This document shows, one piece after another, positions 8,629 to 22,122 of a DNA stretch of 35,326 bases. The position numbers and the translations under genes are program-made. The stretch's first letter is position 1, and each line of letters opens with the position of its first letter. Location of the stretch: NCBI GenBank assembly GCA_049999805.1, contig JBNGIO010006146.1:1-35326 (forward strand). Direction: 5' to 3'. The notes beneath the pieces are model-generated. The model worked only from the letters and a program-made list of their open reading frames with translations. It was not told where the DNA came from and made no database searches. This DNA is from Folioceros fuciformis. Lineage: Eukaryota; Anthocerotophyta; Anthocerotopsida; Anthocerotales.

Positions 8629-11600
8629 ATGGCTTCCTCAAAAAACGTCATGTTCAACATAAAGAAGTTAGATGGTACTAACTTCCCGTTCTGGAAAGAA
8701 CAAATCTGTTCTAGCGCAGAAGAAGTAGATCAAGCTGATAAAGTTGCTAGGAGTGAAACCCATTAGCATGACTTAGGATGAGTGGCAAAATCTAGATGAG
8801 CTTGCTAGGTCTACCATCATGCTAACATTGTCGAAGTCGGTCTACTTCAACGTGAAAGACAAGACCACAAGTTACGAGCTATGGCAGAAGTTGTGTGACC
8901 TGTATGAGAAGCAAAGTGCGGCTTCTCAAGTGTACTGGTTGAAACAGCTGGTAGACTTGAAGATGAAGGAAGGGACGAGGATGTTCGATCATCTGAATGA
9001 GTTCAATACCATTTTCAGCCAGCTCTCAGCTCAAGGTATCTCATTCCCAGATTCCGTGAGAGCTATGTTTTTGTTGGTCACATTACCAGAGAGGTGGGAC
9101 ACCTTTCGTACCGCTTTGAGTAATTCCACTCTTGCCAATGGTCTTACCATTGTAAATGTAGAAGGTAGCCTATTAACAGAGGAGGTGAACAGGAAGAACA
9201 TGGAACCTTCGAAAGGTTCCAATGCCCTCATGGTGAGAGGAAGGTCCACTTCAAAGAGGAAGTACAAGGAGCGAAGTCTTTCCCGTAGTAAGTCTCGTAG
9301 TCGTAACAATGTTGAATGTTATCATTGTCACAAGAAGGGTCATATCAGAAGGGACTGCGAGAAGTTCAAGAAGGACAAAGAAAAGGAAAAGAAGCAGAGC
9401 GACAACAAGGCGATCTCAAGTACCAAGCCTAACAAGGTGAATTATGTTGACGATGGAGATGTTCTTATCTCTTCTTCCTTTGATTCTGCACAACTGACAG
9501 CCGTGGATGGTCATTTATTCTCTAATTGGATAATTGACTCTGGAGCATCTTTCCATGTTACTCCGCATAGGGAGTGGTTTAGCACTTATGATGCTACTAG
9601 GAAAGGATGTGTTCGGCTTGGAAATAACTACGCGTGCGAGATTGTAGGCGTTGGTGATGTGCAGCTGAAGTTCCACAATGGATCTTCATTCACATTGAAG
9701 GATGTTTGGCATGTTCCGAAGTTGACAAAAAGCATGATTAGCGCAGGACAGTTGGATGATGCTGGCTACCACTGTTGGTTTGGAGATAATTCTTGGAAGG
9801 TCTCCAAAGGTTCTCTTGTGTTAGCTCGTGGATCGAAGTGTGGCACTTTGTACTCACTTCAGGTAACCACTGTCAAGGATCATATGATTTGTGTAATGGA
9901 ACAGCCAAGTGTTTCCTTATGGCATAGTCGGTTAGGACATATGTCTCAAAAAGGAATGAAGATCTTATCTCGTTTTGGTTACGTCCCTGCTTTTGACTTC
10001 TCCCATTTCTCCGTGTGTGAGCACTATTTGTATGGGAAACAGACGAAGTCACCACATGGAGCAAGAGGTAAACACAAAAGTAAACCTCTTGAGTTGGTTC
10101 ACAGTGACGTTTGTGGACCTATGCCCACTATATCGTTAGGCGGTGCACCTTATTTTGTCACTTTCGTTGATGACTTCTCACGCACGGTGTGGGTTTATCC
10201 TTTGAGAAAAAAGGATGATGTCCTGACAGTGTTTCAGAAGTTCGTCACCCTTGTGGAGAATCAGTTTGGCCTCCGACTGAAGTGTCTGAGGACAGACAAT
10301 GGGGGAGAGTATGTCTTGAAGGCTTTCCAGTCATTCTGTGATTCCAAGGGAATCAAGAGAGAATTGACTACGCCGTATACTCCTCCCCAGAATGGTGTGG
10401 CTGAACGGATGAACAAGACCATCCAGGAGAGGATGTGTAGTTTATTGTCAAACTCTGGATTGCCTAACGGATTTTGGGCAGAAGCAGTGGTTACTGTGGT
10501 GCATCTTATTAACAGATCTCCTAATAGGGCTGTGGATGAACAAGTTCCAGAGGAGATGTGGTCTAGAAAGAAGCCATCATACAAGCATCTACGAGTGTTT
10601 GGCTGCGAGGCATACTACCATGTTCCTAAGGAGTTTCGGGACAACCGGGAAGTCCAAGAACCCAAGTCCAAGAAATGTATTTTTCTTGGCTATGGTGAAT
10701 CTGGTGAGATGAGATAGCGTTTGTGGGATCTAGAGGCCAAGAGGATGATTCATAACAATGACGTGTTCTTCAATGAGACCAAGATGCACAAGAAGCCTAC
10801 TCCAACTGTGGAGGTGCGACGGGTGGTCTTCCAAGAAGATGGACTTGACTGTCCTGCGCAGGTTGAACGTCGTGATGTGCAGGAACAAGTTCCTCCACTT
10901 GTACAAGAGGAGAGAGTGCAACCAGCTCCGGTCGAGGCGCCATTGCTTCGTAGGTCAGGAAGGATCTCACGTCCTCCTGACAGGTATGTTGCATCTCTTG
11001 ATTATGTCATGCTGACGTGGGGAGCCCTCTTGTTACCAAGAGGCCATATCAGTGACTGACAAAGACAAGTGGGAGAAGGCGATGCAGTCGCAGATGGATT
11101 CGCTCCACAAGAACCAAACTTGGGAGTTGATTCGGTTGCCTAAGGGCAAGAAGGCGTTGCCATGCAAATGACTGTATAAGATGAAGGACATACCCCATTA
11201 TGGCAAACCCAAGTACAAGTAACGATTGGTTGCGAAGGGTTTTAAGCAACAACAAGGTATTGACTTTGATGAGATTTTCTCACCAGTTGTCAAAATGACC
11301 ACCTTGCGATGTGTTCTTGGTCTGATTGCGAGGCTCGACATAGAACTTGTCCAGATGGATGAAAAGTCGGCATTTTTGCATGGTGATCTCCAGGTAGAGG
11401 TATACATGCAGCAACCAGAGGGTTTCATTGAGAAGTGCAAAGAGAATCTGGTGTGCAGGTTAAAGAAGAGCCTTTATAGTCTGAAGCAGGCACCCAGGGA
11501 GTGGTATTTCAAGTTCCACTCATTTATGCTTTCTCAAGGCTATAAGCGTAGCGATGAGGATCATTGCCAGGCACTATACGAAGCAAGCTAAGGATGGAAG

Positions 11601-12183
11601 CTTGCTCATTCTGGTCCTCTATGTGGATGATATGCTAATTGCTGGGACTAACAATGATGAGATTTCAACTCAGACTAAATACATTAACAAGGTGCTTCAA
11701 CATTTCAATATGGAGAAGGGGAAGGTATTAAGTACTCCATTGCCTCCATATGTGAAACTATCGAGCAAGGATTGCCCAAGCTCTGTGGAGGACAAAGCTG
11801 AAATGGAGAAGGTTCCATACTCATCAGCTGTAGGAAGTTTGATGTATGCAATGATTGCTACACATCCTGACATTGCCTTTGTAGTGGGAGTGGTTAGCAG
11901 GTTTATGTCAAACCCTGGCCAGGAAGCATTGGGAGGCAATGAAAGGAGTTATGAGGTACTTGAATGGTACGAAAGCTTTGTGATTATGTTTCGGTAGTGA
12001 AGATGCATCTGTCGTGGGATATACGGATGCTGATTATGCAGGGGATATGGACAAAAGGAGGTCCACATCAGGTTACGTCTTCATGTGCACAGGAGGGGCA
12101 GTCTCATGGCGATCTCGTTTGCAATCATGCGTAACGCTATCTACCACAGAGGCCGAGTATGTTGCAACGATAGAGGCATTGAA
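8629..12183 (+). pseudogene. Ty1/copia gag-pol, decayed (element 3)
   Basis: Gag starts at ATG 8629 (MASSKNVMFNIKKLDG). A small deletion near 8708-8715 shifts frame, and TAGs at 8726-8728 and 8774-8776 stand where Gln is expected. From 8819 a 632-codon frame is open: CCHC knuckle CYHCHKKGHIRRDC, intact protease IIDSGAS, GAG-pre-integrase LWHSRLGH with one zinc Cys changed (CEHY), and an integrase with its catalytic D, D and E all kept (HSDV, RTDNGGEY, NGVAERMN). Breaks: TAG 10715-10717, a frameshift near 11018, TGA near 11169 in place of Trp (before LYKMKD), TAA near 11220, a frameshift near 11570, and another near 11925. RT YVDD is intact, but about 40 residues after it are missing. RNase H (YTDADY, STTEAEY) ends at the truncation. 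Confidence 0.9.
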
Positions 12184-12185
12184 GT

Positions 12186-12536
12186 TCCAAGCCTAACGAG
12201 GTGAATTCTGTTGACGAATTCTGATGGAGATGTTCTTATCTCTTCTTCCTTTGATTCTGCACAACTGACAGCCGTAAATAAATGAATCCATCTCCATTGT
12301 CAACAGAATTCGCCTCATTAGGCTTGCTACTGGAGCTCGCCTTATTGCCGCTCTGCTTCTTTTCCTTTTCTTTGTCCTTCTTGAACTTCTCGCAGTCCCT
12401 TCTGATATGACCCTTCTTGTGACAATGATAACATTCATTGGGTTTGTCTTTGAGGCCCTTGTCGACGAATTTCCATACTCGTCTCTTAATGAGAAGCATC
12501 TTCATCTTCAACTTCATGTTGAGGGTATTTAACCCA
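12186..12536. repeat. Rearranged mosaic of gag fragments from two copia families
   Basis: Three joined blocks. 12188-12280 matches element-3 gag 9423-9506 in direct orientation. 12283-12440 matches gag 9313-9475 inverted, including the zinc knuckle, so the two blocks form a fold-back. 12444-12536 is nearly identical to 7609-7697, the element-2 gag N-terminus, in the same orientation. On the minus strand, 12589-12236 reads through as a fused gag frame (KMLLIKRRVWKFVDKG joined to ECYHCHKKGH). Confidence 0.85.
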
Positions 12537-12540
12537 ACAT

Positions 12541-12889
12541 GAGTTAGATGACTCAGGTTAACAGACCTAAGGTTAGTTTTAAGGGGCATAATTCATAAAC
12601 TCAATAAATACATTCCTTATGAACTTAATATATTACCCATTCTTTTGCTATGATGCTTTTTTGTGTTAAACTGTGTCTAAGGTCCTTGGTCTTTGAAAAT
12701 CCTTCTCTATTTATAATTTCTTATATATAGTTTGGGATATGCAGATAGTTTGGGGTATGCAAGTGTTGTAGGTGTGACTTGAATGGCGTGGCTAGTGTTT
12801 AGGATGTAGTGGATCTTTTTCTCTAGGATCTCTTTTGCTACTACACTCACTAGCTGCGAAATATCACATCTACAATTAGTTGAGCAGTA
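12541..12889. other. AT-rich spacer, no gene seen
   Basis: Between the gag mosaic and the RT fragment. It contains a short direct repeat (tagtttggg-atatgcag) near 12728-12762. No coding or LTR signature is recognised. Confidence 0.5.
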
Positions 12890-13633
12890 ATTTAAAAGAG
12901 CCAACCGCTTGGCTATAAGGTATGCTAAGCATTCATTTGATTTCTTGTTCAGCCCTAGGGGACTGTTCTTTGCTGAGTTTCATTCCAGTGGCCATAGGTG
13001 TACTAGTAGGCTTAGCATTAGCCATATTATATCTTGTTAGCATTGTTTTTATACAAGTTTCTTGATGTATAGTTACAATGCCTGCATTTCTATCATGCTG
13101 AAACTGTATGCCTAAACACTAATGTAACTCACCTAGGTTAGACATTTTGAACTCTTGTGAAAGCATGTGCTTAACTCTCATCAATAGAGGCATTGTGGTG
13201 CTAGCTAGTATGCAGTCATCAACGTAGACTGCTAGGAAATAGGTATGACTCCTCCTTGCCTGCAAGTATGTACACATTAGAGTCTGATTCACTTCGTTTG
13301 AATCCCATATTAATTAGAAATATGTCTAGTCTTTGGTACCATGCTCTAGGTGATTGTTTCAGTCCGTAGACGCTTTTACTAACTTGCATACTTTCTCCCC
13401 TTGTCCCTTTTTGATAAAACCAGGTGGCTGGGACATATAAATGTCCACCTCAAGATTGCCTTGCAAGAAGGCAGTCTTAACATCCATCTGGTGGATGAAC
13501 ATTAAGTAGAAGGCCACAAATGCAAGTATTACTCTTAGAGATTGGAGTTTAACCACGGGCGAAAATGTGTTGAAGTAGTCAACACCAAGTACCTATGTAA
13601 ACCCTCGAGCACATAGCCTGGTCTTGTAGCGTT
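12890..13633 (-). pseudogene. Ty1/copia reverse-transcriptase fragment (element 4)
   Basis: Minus-strand frame covers only the RT: KRYKTRLCARGF (near 13620), FSPVVKLQSLRVILA, MDVKTAFLQGNLEVDIYMSQP (13490-13420), an intact AVYVDD motif near 13215-13230, SNLGELH, and the end at IPYSQAVGS near 12895. It is broken by a TAG in place of Gln after CARGFT, a frameshift near 13360 and further stops (TAG in LHxCLGIQ, TGA in EIKxMLS). The left end stops abruptly in the RT-RNase H linker. The right end is cut by the element-5 LTR. The wording differs from elements 1 and 3, so it is another lineage. Confidence 0.85.
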
Positions 13634-13796
13634 TGATAGAACTCTACATAAGGGTTTAGGGTTCATGGCCATGCTCTATAGAGTAGTGGTGAATAGATAA
13701 GTATTTGAGCTGATTGAGCTCTCACATGTTTTTCACTCTCCCGTGTCTTGTAAAGTATTTCTTCTCAATAAAGGCTACATCCATATATTTCTAACA

Positions 13797-13808
13797 TGGT
13801 ATCAGAGC
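13797..13808 (+). other. Primer-binding site of element 5
   Basis: TGGTATCAGAGC directly after the LTR-like end CTAACA; the fourth copy of this motif in the window. Confidence 0.85.
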
Positions 13809-14093
13809 CATGTTCTAGAGCCTAATAGTTTTCTCTTGTTTTGTATAGCTCTGTACTCGTGTCAACACCTTTTGCATAGTTCTTAGCAAAGAGCTAGAAA
13901 GAACTTTGTGCAAATTGTGAAAGTATTGATAGTATTCATTTTATAAAGAGAAGTTGAAAGTTGAGAGGATATAATAGATGGTGTCAACTAGCATGAAGAA
14001 GTTTAGAGAAGTTTGGAGGCAAGAACTTCACATTATGGAAGTTCACATTATGGAAGTTGAAGATGAAGATGCCTCTCATTGAGAGAAAAGTAT

Positions 14094-14223
14094 GGAAATT
14101 CCTTGACAAGGGAGGGTGAAAAACAAGTATGGAAATTCGTTGACAAGGGAGGGTGAAAAACAAGTATGGAAATTCGTTGACAAGGGAGGGTGAAAAACAA
14201 GTATGGAAATTCGTTGACAAGGG
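14094..14223 (+). repeat. 37-bp tandem repeat derived from copia gag
   Basis: Units start at 14094, 14131, 14168 and 14205 (the last is cut by the gap). Each contains ggaaattcSttgacaaggg, the codons for the gag WKF-DKG motif. Units 2 and 3 are identical; unit 1 differs by one base. Confidence 0.9.
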
Positions 14224-14323
14224 NNNNNNNNNNNNNNNNNNNNNNNNNNNNNNNNNNNNNNNNNNNNNNNNNNNNNNNNNNNNNNNNNNNNNNNNNNNNN
14301 NNNNNNNNNNNNNNNNNNNNNNN
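14224..14323. other. Assembly gap (100 N)
   Basis: Exactly 100 N, most likely a placeholder for unknown length. It begins inside the 37-bp repeat, so the array was probably not resolved. Confidence 0.95.
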
Positions 14324-14399
14324 GGGTCACCATGTTACTATCCTAGACACTATCTATTCTATAGTAACAACCTTGCTTAGACCGTAAAGTTCTTCTACC

Positions 14400-14425
14400 A
14401 CTCTGATATGACATAAATATTTAGT
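14400..14425 (-). other. Possible damaged PBS and LTR end
   Basis: The minus strand reads ATTTATGTCATATCAGAG, close to the element-1 junction ATTTATGTCA-TGGTATCAGAG with three bases missing. It may be the rest of another element-1-type insertion whose body lies in or beyond the gap. Confidence 0.35.
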
Positions 14426-14487
14426 TGTTAATTTAAAACAATTATTCTTTTGATGTGTTGTCCTAAACCACTCATTTCTAACTAATC

Positions 14488-14599
14488 CTAGATCCTAAAC
14501 CATAAACCCTAAATCCTAGATTGTAAACTTTAAGTCCTAGACTGTAAACCCTAAATCCTAGACTATAAACTTTAAATCCTAGACCCTAAACCCTAAACC
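14488..14599. repeat. Degenerate telomere-like array, 21-bp units
   Basis: Units beginning ctaga start at 14488 (28 bp), 14516, 14537, 14558 and 14579 (21 bp each). Each is three variant 7-mers of the plant telomere repeat CCCTAAA; the last unit is nearly canonical (ccctaaaccctaaacc). Confidence 0.8.
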
Positions 14600-15855
14600 A
14601 AAGAAATTATCAATTTGAGTTTATGATGCTCATATAGTGTGTTCATTGAGTTAAGCTTTTTATGCGATTTCATCAGTTTGAGTTTATGATTTTTTGAACT
14701 TTTTGTTGAATGTAGAAGGAAATTGGTAGGTGGCAACCTATGTTCTAGTTCAAGACTTCATTATAAGTAACAAACTTCATTATGTGCAACACTCTAGCTT
14801 GTTAGGTAGCTTGGTAGGGCATCATTAGATCTTTGCTCAAGGTTGTAGATGGTCCCTAGCTAATATGCTTAAGAGCTTGCCGACCCCAAGCTCGCATTGC
14901 ACTATCTTGTGTGATGTATGTACGTTCCTCACGTATAAATTTGGAGTAGAAACTTATAGTTCCGAGGCTTCTATGTTACCTTGAGGTTCTAGGCTATTTG
15001 GATGTCTTGCTCGCTAATGCAAACGTGTATTAGGAGTCTATGAGGAGGGGCCATCTCTCAAGCCATTTTTAAGGGTCAAGGTGCCCGCTTTTGCCTTGGC
15101 CACCTCATGTCGTCGAGTCCATAATACAATAGCCCTACGGGTCTAGGGACGAATGCTGAAAGGTCCCATCTTAGGACATTATTTTCTTTTTCTTGTACTA
15201 TCCAATTTTTTCCCATATCAAAATTATTATTAATTATTTGTTGGATCTCCGTCATTAATTTAAATTCAGATTTGGTCGGAAGTGCAAGTGAGCTCACGGG
15301 GCGGAGTGATACCGACCGGACCTTTTTCTGTAATCCGTCGCCAGAGAAGCTAATGTGCCTTCTGCCCATTCCATACAGTGATCAATTGAATAAGTGGGTT
15401 GGAAGACCTCGATAAGATCTGTAAGAGTCCCCGGCGTAATGACCTTCATCCGTGATTCCATGTCGGTTCCTGTCTTCTAAAACGAATATACTCCACAGGT
15501 TTCAGGCCCACGGTACTACGTGCATTTCAGTCCTTTCCGAAGCTTCCAAGTGTCACGTCATAGGGCAGAATAGACAAGACTCACATTGCGTGCCAAGACC
15601 TGAGACACGGCCGGCTATTCAGCGTGCAGCATCCAGAAGACGGTCTCATGTGAATCAGTTTAAACACGATGCAAGACAAAGCCTTGGAAGACAAACAAAA
15701 CTTCCGGGAATGTCACAAGCGGCGCCAGTGCGCCAGTAACGGGCACTGCGAAATTCCTGGCATGTCCGAAGAAACCTTTTGTATTCGCCAGTTCCTGCAA
15801 TTCAGCAATAGGAGTGTTAAAACATTACTGTCAGCCACTACCATGGCGCCAAAGG
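14600..15855. other. Spacer without a recognisable gene
   Basis: AT-rich up to about 15250, then more GC-balanced. Open frames of up to 97 codons (for example 15076-15369, minus) match nothing I know and lack start context or domain motifs. It marks the change from the transposon nest to the genic island. Confidence 0.5.
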
Positions 15856-15859
15856 AACG

Positions 15860-16072
15860 TCTCGTGTTTCATTTTGGTATCCGATCTCCTACGCTCAGTA
15901 CTGGTGACTAGGCGGACGGCCCACTGTTCTGCACCCAGGTGTCGCGTTGTGAGATGAAGAAACAAGACGCTGGCAGACGGCGTCGGCCATCTTCGTCTCA
16001 ACGCTGGCCAGCCTCTACGGTGCTCCACGCACAAGGGCCAAGGTCCACATAACATTTCCACAGGTCAGGTGT
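15860..16072 (+). promoter_or_regulatory. Upstream block conserved between the two SCPL genes (copy A)
   Basis: Matches 19535-19745 upstream of SCPL B in several ordered blocks: cattttggtat, atctcctac, aggcggacggccca, ccaggtgtcgcgttgtgag and tccacaggtca. It probably holds the duplicated core promoter and 5' UTR. No clear TATA box is seen. Confidence 0.55.
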
Positions 16073-16366
16073 GAACCATTTGGACTTCAAATTACGGCTG
16101 CAGCTCATGTGGACGTCCGCCTACCACCCCAGCTGATTTGTGCGTAGGATGATTTCTGGAAGGTTCTGCAAGAGCGGCCACGTGACTCCAGCAAGCATCA
16201 TCGTCACTACAGCCTGCCTGCAGGAGATGAAGTGTATTCAGTAGTAGACTAGTTCAGCAGATTCAAGTTGGAAGGGCGGGAGTCCGGCTGTGTTGGGACA
16301 GGGACGCCGAGTTGGAGAAAAAGCGTCCGTTGCGACGGTGTTACGTCAGAGCTCATGATATACGTC

Positions 16367-18604
16367 ATGGCTTACCAGCACAGGGTGGTCTGCCTGTTGT
16401 TGCTTGCTTGCATCAGTGCCGTGTTGAGCGTGTCAGGGGCACCAGAGAGCGACAGTATTGGTCAACTACCGGGGCAACCTGCAGTTCCCTTTGCACTCTA
16501 CTCTGGATTTGTGACTGTCGACAAAGATCACGGCAGAGCTCTATTTTACTTCTTTGCGGAAGCAGTTAGCAATGCGAGTACCAAGCCGCTAGTCCTCTGG
16601 CTGAATGGAGGTAGGAGCATTGCTGCACCGGATATTGGGGTTCCAGGACCACTCGTGTAGCAGCAGTTGCCTGTAGAACTTGCAAGCTTGTTGAATTCCA
16701 CATTTTGTGGGTGCAGGGCCCGGATGTTCGTCCTTGGGAGGTGGTGCCTTTTCCGAATTGGGCCCCTTTTTCCCTGACCCCAACGGCGCGCCGAGGCTTG
16801 TTGCCAACCCTCATGCTTGGAATCAAGGTACTATAGCTCCTGTAATCACACCAAATGCGGCTGATGTCCTGAAAAGAGAAATTGTATCATCACTTAACGC
16901 CTCAGTCCTTGCAGAGGCAAACATCATCTTCCTAGAGAGTCCGGCTGGAGTAGGATTCTCCTATTCCAACACCTCCTCGGATCTACTGCTCTGGGATGAT
17001 AGCAGAGTCGGTAAGCTCTCCAGCATTAACTCTCTATCGCATCCTGCTCTAGTTCTCCACATGCGGGCCCACGCCTTCCTCTGCTGCCAGCGGATGTCAT
17101 GAAAAATTGTGCCATTGTACGTATCAGCGGATGATTCCCTGGCGTTTCTCCTGGGCTGGCTCGACAAGTTCCCAGAATATCAAGGCAGAGATTTCTACAT
17201 AACTGGAGAAAGCTATGCAGGTAACCCATCTCCATCCATTCTGCTTTTGGACTGATCATGAGTCAAAGCTTATTCTCACCTCAACAAGCTCACGCTGACC
17301 AACCCACTGAGAGGACAACAGGACACTACATTCCAGACTTGGCTGTTCGAATCATGAAGCACAGCAAAACTCCAGGAAACTACAATTTAAACCTGTTGGG
17401 CATTCTGGTGAGTCCTCATCGCTGCAAACTGTACATGTCAGCCCGACTGATACAAAATCAGACTAAGCTGTGCACACCTGACATCCACATCTTCGTTTCT
17501 TGCTGCGCAGCTTGGAAATCCCAGTTTGTCTCTTCCAACGGACTTAGCAGCCACTAGCGGCTTCGTATTCTCCCATGGCGTGATCTCCGAGCAGACATAC
17601 GAATCCATTCTACAATTCTGCAACTTCGAGAACTTCGATTATGTTTCTCCTAACGCGAACGTCAGCATCTCTTGTGTCCAATCTCTGACTCAAAGCGCTA
17701 GGGAGTTCGCACAGCTCTACGTCAATCCCTACGACGTGATTGTGGATATCTGCCTCCCCGAAGCCGCCCAGCAGGAACGCACGCTCGCAAAAGTCCGCTC
17801 TGTAAGAACTATCACGCTGATCAATTCGGAACCTCCCTCGTGGAGAATCGTTTCCTTTCCCCAGCTGACGCATATCCTGGCCGGTAGCCTCAGGGAGTAC
17901 ACCGCAAGAGCCAAATCAGCTTGGGAACCGACGTCTGCATTCAGAACGAGTTGTCCCAATACCTGAACCGGCGGGAAGTACAGCAGGCGCTTCACGTTCC
18001 CGTGCCGGTGAATTGGACTGTCTGCAGCACCGTAATCGGCTACAATTACAGCGACCTCAAACGCGACATTCTCCCCGAGCTCGCGAAGATTATCCTGGCT
18101 GAAATCCCTGTTGTGCTATTCAGGTAAACTGTAAGGTCCATGCACAAAATTCCTCAGCTCAATGTTGCTCAAAACGATCAATCTCTGACCCCCGTAGGCC
18201 ATACCCGAACAGCGGAGACCAAGATACTGTTGTCCCGTTTCTCGGAACGAGGCACCTAAGCATCAAGCTCGCCAAAGGATTGAATCTCACGGCTTCCGAG
18301 TACAGCGTCTGGTTTGTGGACAAACAGGTAAGGATGGCAATCGCCTACAACATTCGTTCCCAATTGGCCGTGCAGACAGCGTGTCCGCACCTAGATGGAA
18401 TGGAAGGTCTGACAAATCTGATGGAAAACTGGGACGCAGGTGGCTGGATGGAGACAGACCTTCGGAACCAAAAACATCCTGACATTTACCACCGTGAGGG
18501 GAGCAGCTCACATGGTTCCGCTCACCCAACCGGCCCGAGCGCTGCAGCTGTTTGTCTCTTTCCTGGGCAACAAGCCTCTGCCAACCACGCCTCCATTCTC
18601 GTGA
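16367..18604 (+). CDS. Serine carboxypeptidase-like protein A (SCPL, S10 family)
   Basis: Nine exons: 16367-16610, 16717-16827, 16915-17010, 17128-17220, 17322-17407, 17511-17801, 17894-18123, 18213-18327, 18440-18604. All introns are GT-AG (87-117 bp) and the product is 476 aa. A signal peptide lies at residues 1 to about 22 ([19 protein letters not shown]). The oxyanion motif NGGPGCSS is at 80-87, catalytic Ser179 in GESYAG, the catalytic Asp in SGDQD (384-388) and His446 in GAAHMVP. Several N-glycosylation sequons are present. Length and motif order fit S10 peptidases, and the wording is closest to the SCPL45-like branch (inference). I chose ATG 16367 because SCPL B shares it and the signal peptide follows; ATGs at 16355 and 16268 are in frame too. 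Expected location is the vacuole or cell exterior. The substrate is unknown, and some family members are acyltransferases. Confidence 0.92.
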
Positions 18605-19530
18605 CCTGCAAAACGCGGCTCTCGCGAAGTTGACGCTCCTTCAGTCATCGACCTAGGAGACACTGGCTTGCAAATGCGCTAGAGGTTAGACAGGAAGTAT
18701 CTGGCTCTTTCAAGGCCTCAATGAGGGATGGTTTGACAGAAGAAATATCAGACGGGGTTCCTGTCGGGATAACGAGATTGTGTCATCCACGTTACCCTTT
18801 TTTTTATACACCACCTTGAGTCTCCAATTCACATGTTTTCGATCGGCCACATATTTTCCTACAGCTGAAATCAACTGTTGTTGCTCTGATATATGTTAGG
18901 ATAAGTAATCAGTGGGAATCCCGTAGTGAATGGCACTCAAGGCTTTTGCACTCAGCTAAGCTTGGAGCTTAAATGTGGCATTATACATAAGCTTCATTGC
19001 CCACTTCATCTATTTCGAGTCAACGTGTGTCTTGATTGTTCTTCTTTACTACTTTAGGCAACATTTGCCTAGCCTCGCAGAGCTTGGCAAGGATGCCGGC
19101 TTCCAGCACTCTTTGAGTGACACATGCCCGCTTCCTCGCACTTTGGGAGCTGAACTGGCAAGAAAATTAGCTAGATTGCAGGGACAGGAATGTGGCCGAT
19201 TTCCAAGGCTCAATTGGATGACATCCTGTTGGAGACCCAGAGCTGGGGACCCAGCGACTCTCCTGCCTCTGCACGACGACGTCCCCCAGGTCCAGCCGGC
19301 CATGGTATCCACCTGTACATGGGCCCCAGAAGCATCCTCCACACCCAGTTGCCACAGTCTCACTGCGGTGCTGCCTCACCCATGGCCAGTTCTGGCACTT
19401 CAGCACCGGAAGGAGTAAACTGGCTACATATGAAGATAACCAGCTACTAACATCGATGCTTCCGTCATACGTACAGTTTAACAAACATAACAACCAATCT
19501 ATGTGCATAGCCAGCCCTCCTTCAGTGAAG
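18605..19530. other. Interval between SCPL genes; one unidentified open frame
   Basis: 18605-18970 should hold the SCPL A 3' UTR and terminator region; a T-run (18799-18807) is the only marked feature. 19045-19440 is GC-rich and open in two plus frames (18975-19418 and 19190-19450) and on the minus strand. None shows a recognisable domain, so no gene is called. Confidence 0.45.
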
Positions 19531-19534
19531 AGGA

Positions 19535-22122
<2,588 letters not shown>

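Larger units (their letters stand above)
7704..12183 (+). mobile_element. Ty1/copia element 3 (Tnt1-94-like), 3' truncated
   Basis: Plus-strand order is LTR (7704-8038), PBS (8041-8052), GC-rich leader, gag, protease, integrase, RT and RNase H. RNase H stops abruptly at about 12183, where a rearranged gag-derived segment begins; no 3' LTR is present. The LTR matches the one at 34662-34946. The gag wording (YEKQSAASQVYWLK, LLTEEVNRKN) resembles proteins usually annotated as Tnt1-94-like Pol. Confidence 0.9.
13634..14223 (+). mobile_element. Ty1/copia element 5, 5' end (LTR, PBS, gag start)
   Basis: A putative short LTR (about 13634-13796; start uncertain, AATAAA near 13768) ends in CTAACA directly before a PBS, TGGTATCAGAGC, at 13797-13808. 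After the leader, gag starts near 13978 (MVSTSMKKF). A 7-bp or similar indel follows, then GGKNFTLWK and KMKMPLIERKVWKFLDKG, close to the element-2 gag. The 15-bp FTLWK codons are duplicated (14026-14056). The sequence then collapses into 37-bp repeats and the assembly gap. Confidence 0.75.

Noticed and set aside
14488-14599. True telomere or assembly end
   Set aside because: The repeats are degenerate and flanked by ordinary sequence on both sides.
18124-18212. Alternative exon 8 acceptor in SCPL A at gtag before gccatacc (18197)
   Set aside because: It would insert PYPN before SGDQD. Gene B lacks this AG, and the gaacag acceptor gives the family motif in both genes.
18975-19450. Open frames between the SCPL genes
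   Set aside because: Three frames are open at once in GC-rich sequence, and none resembles a known domain or an SCPL exon.
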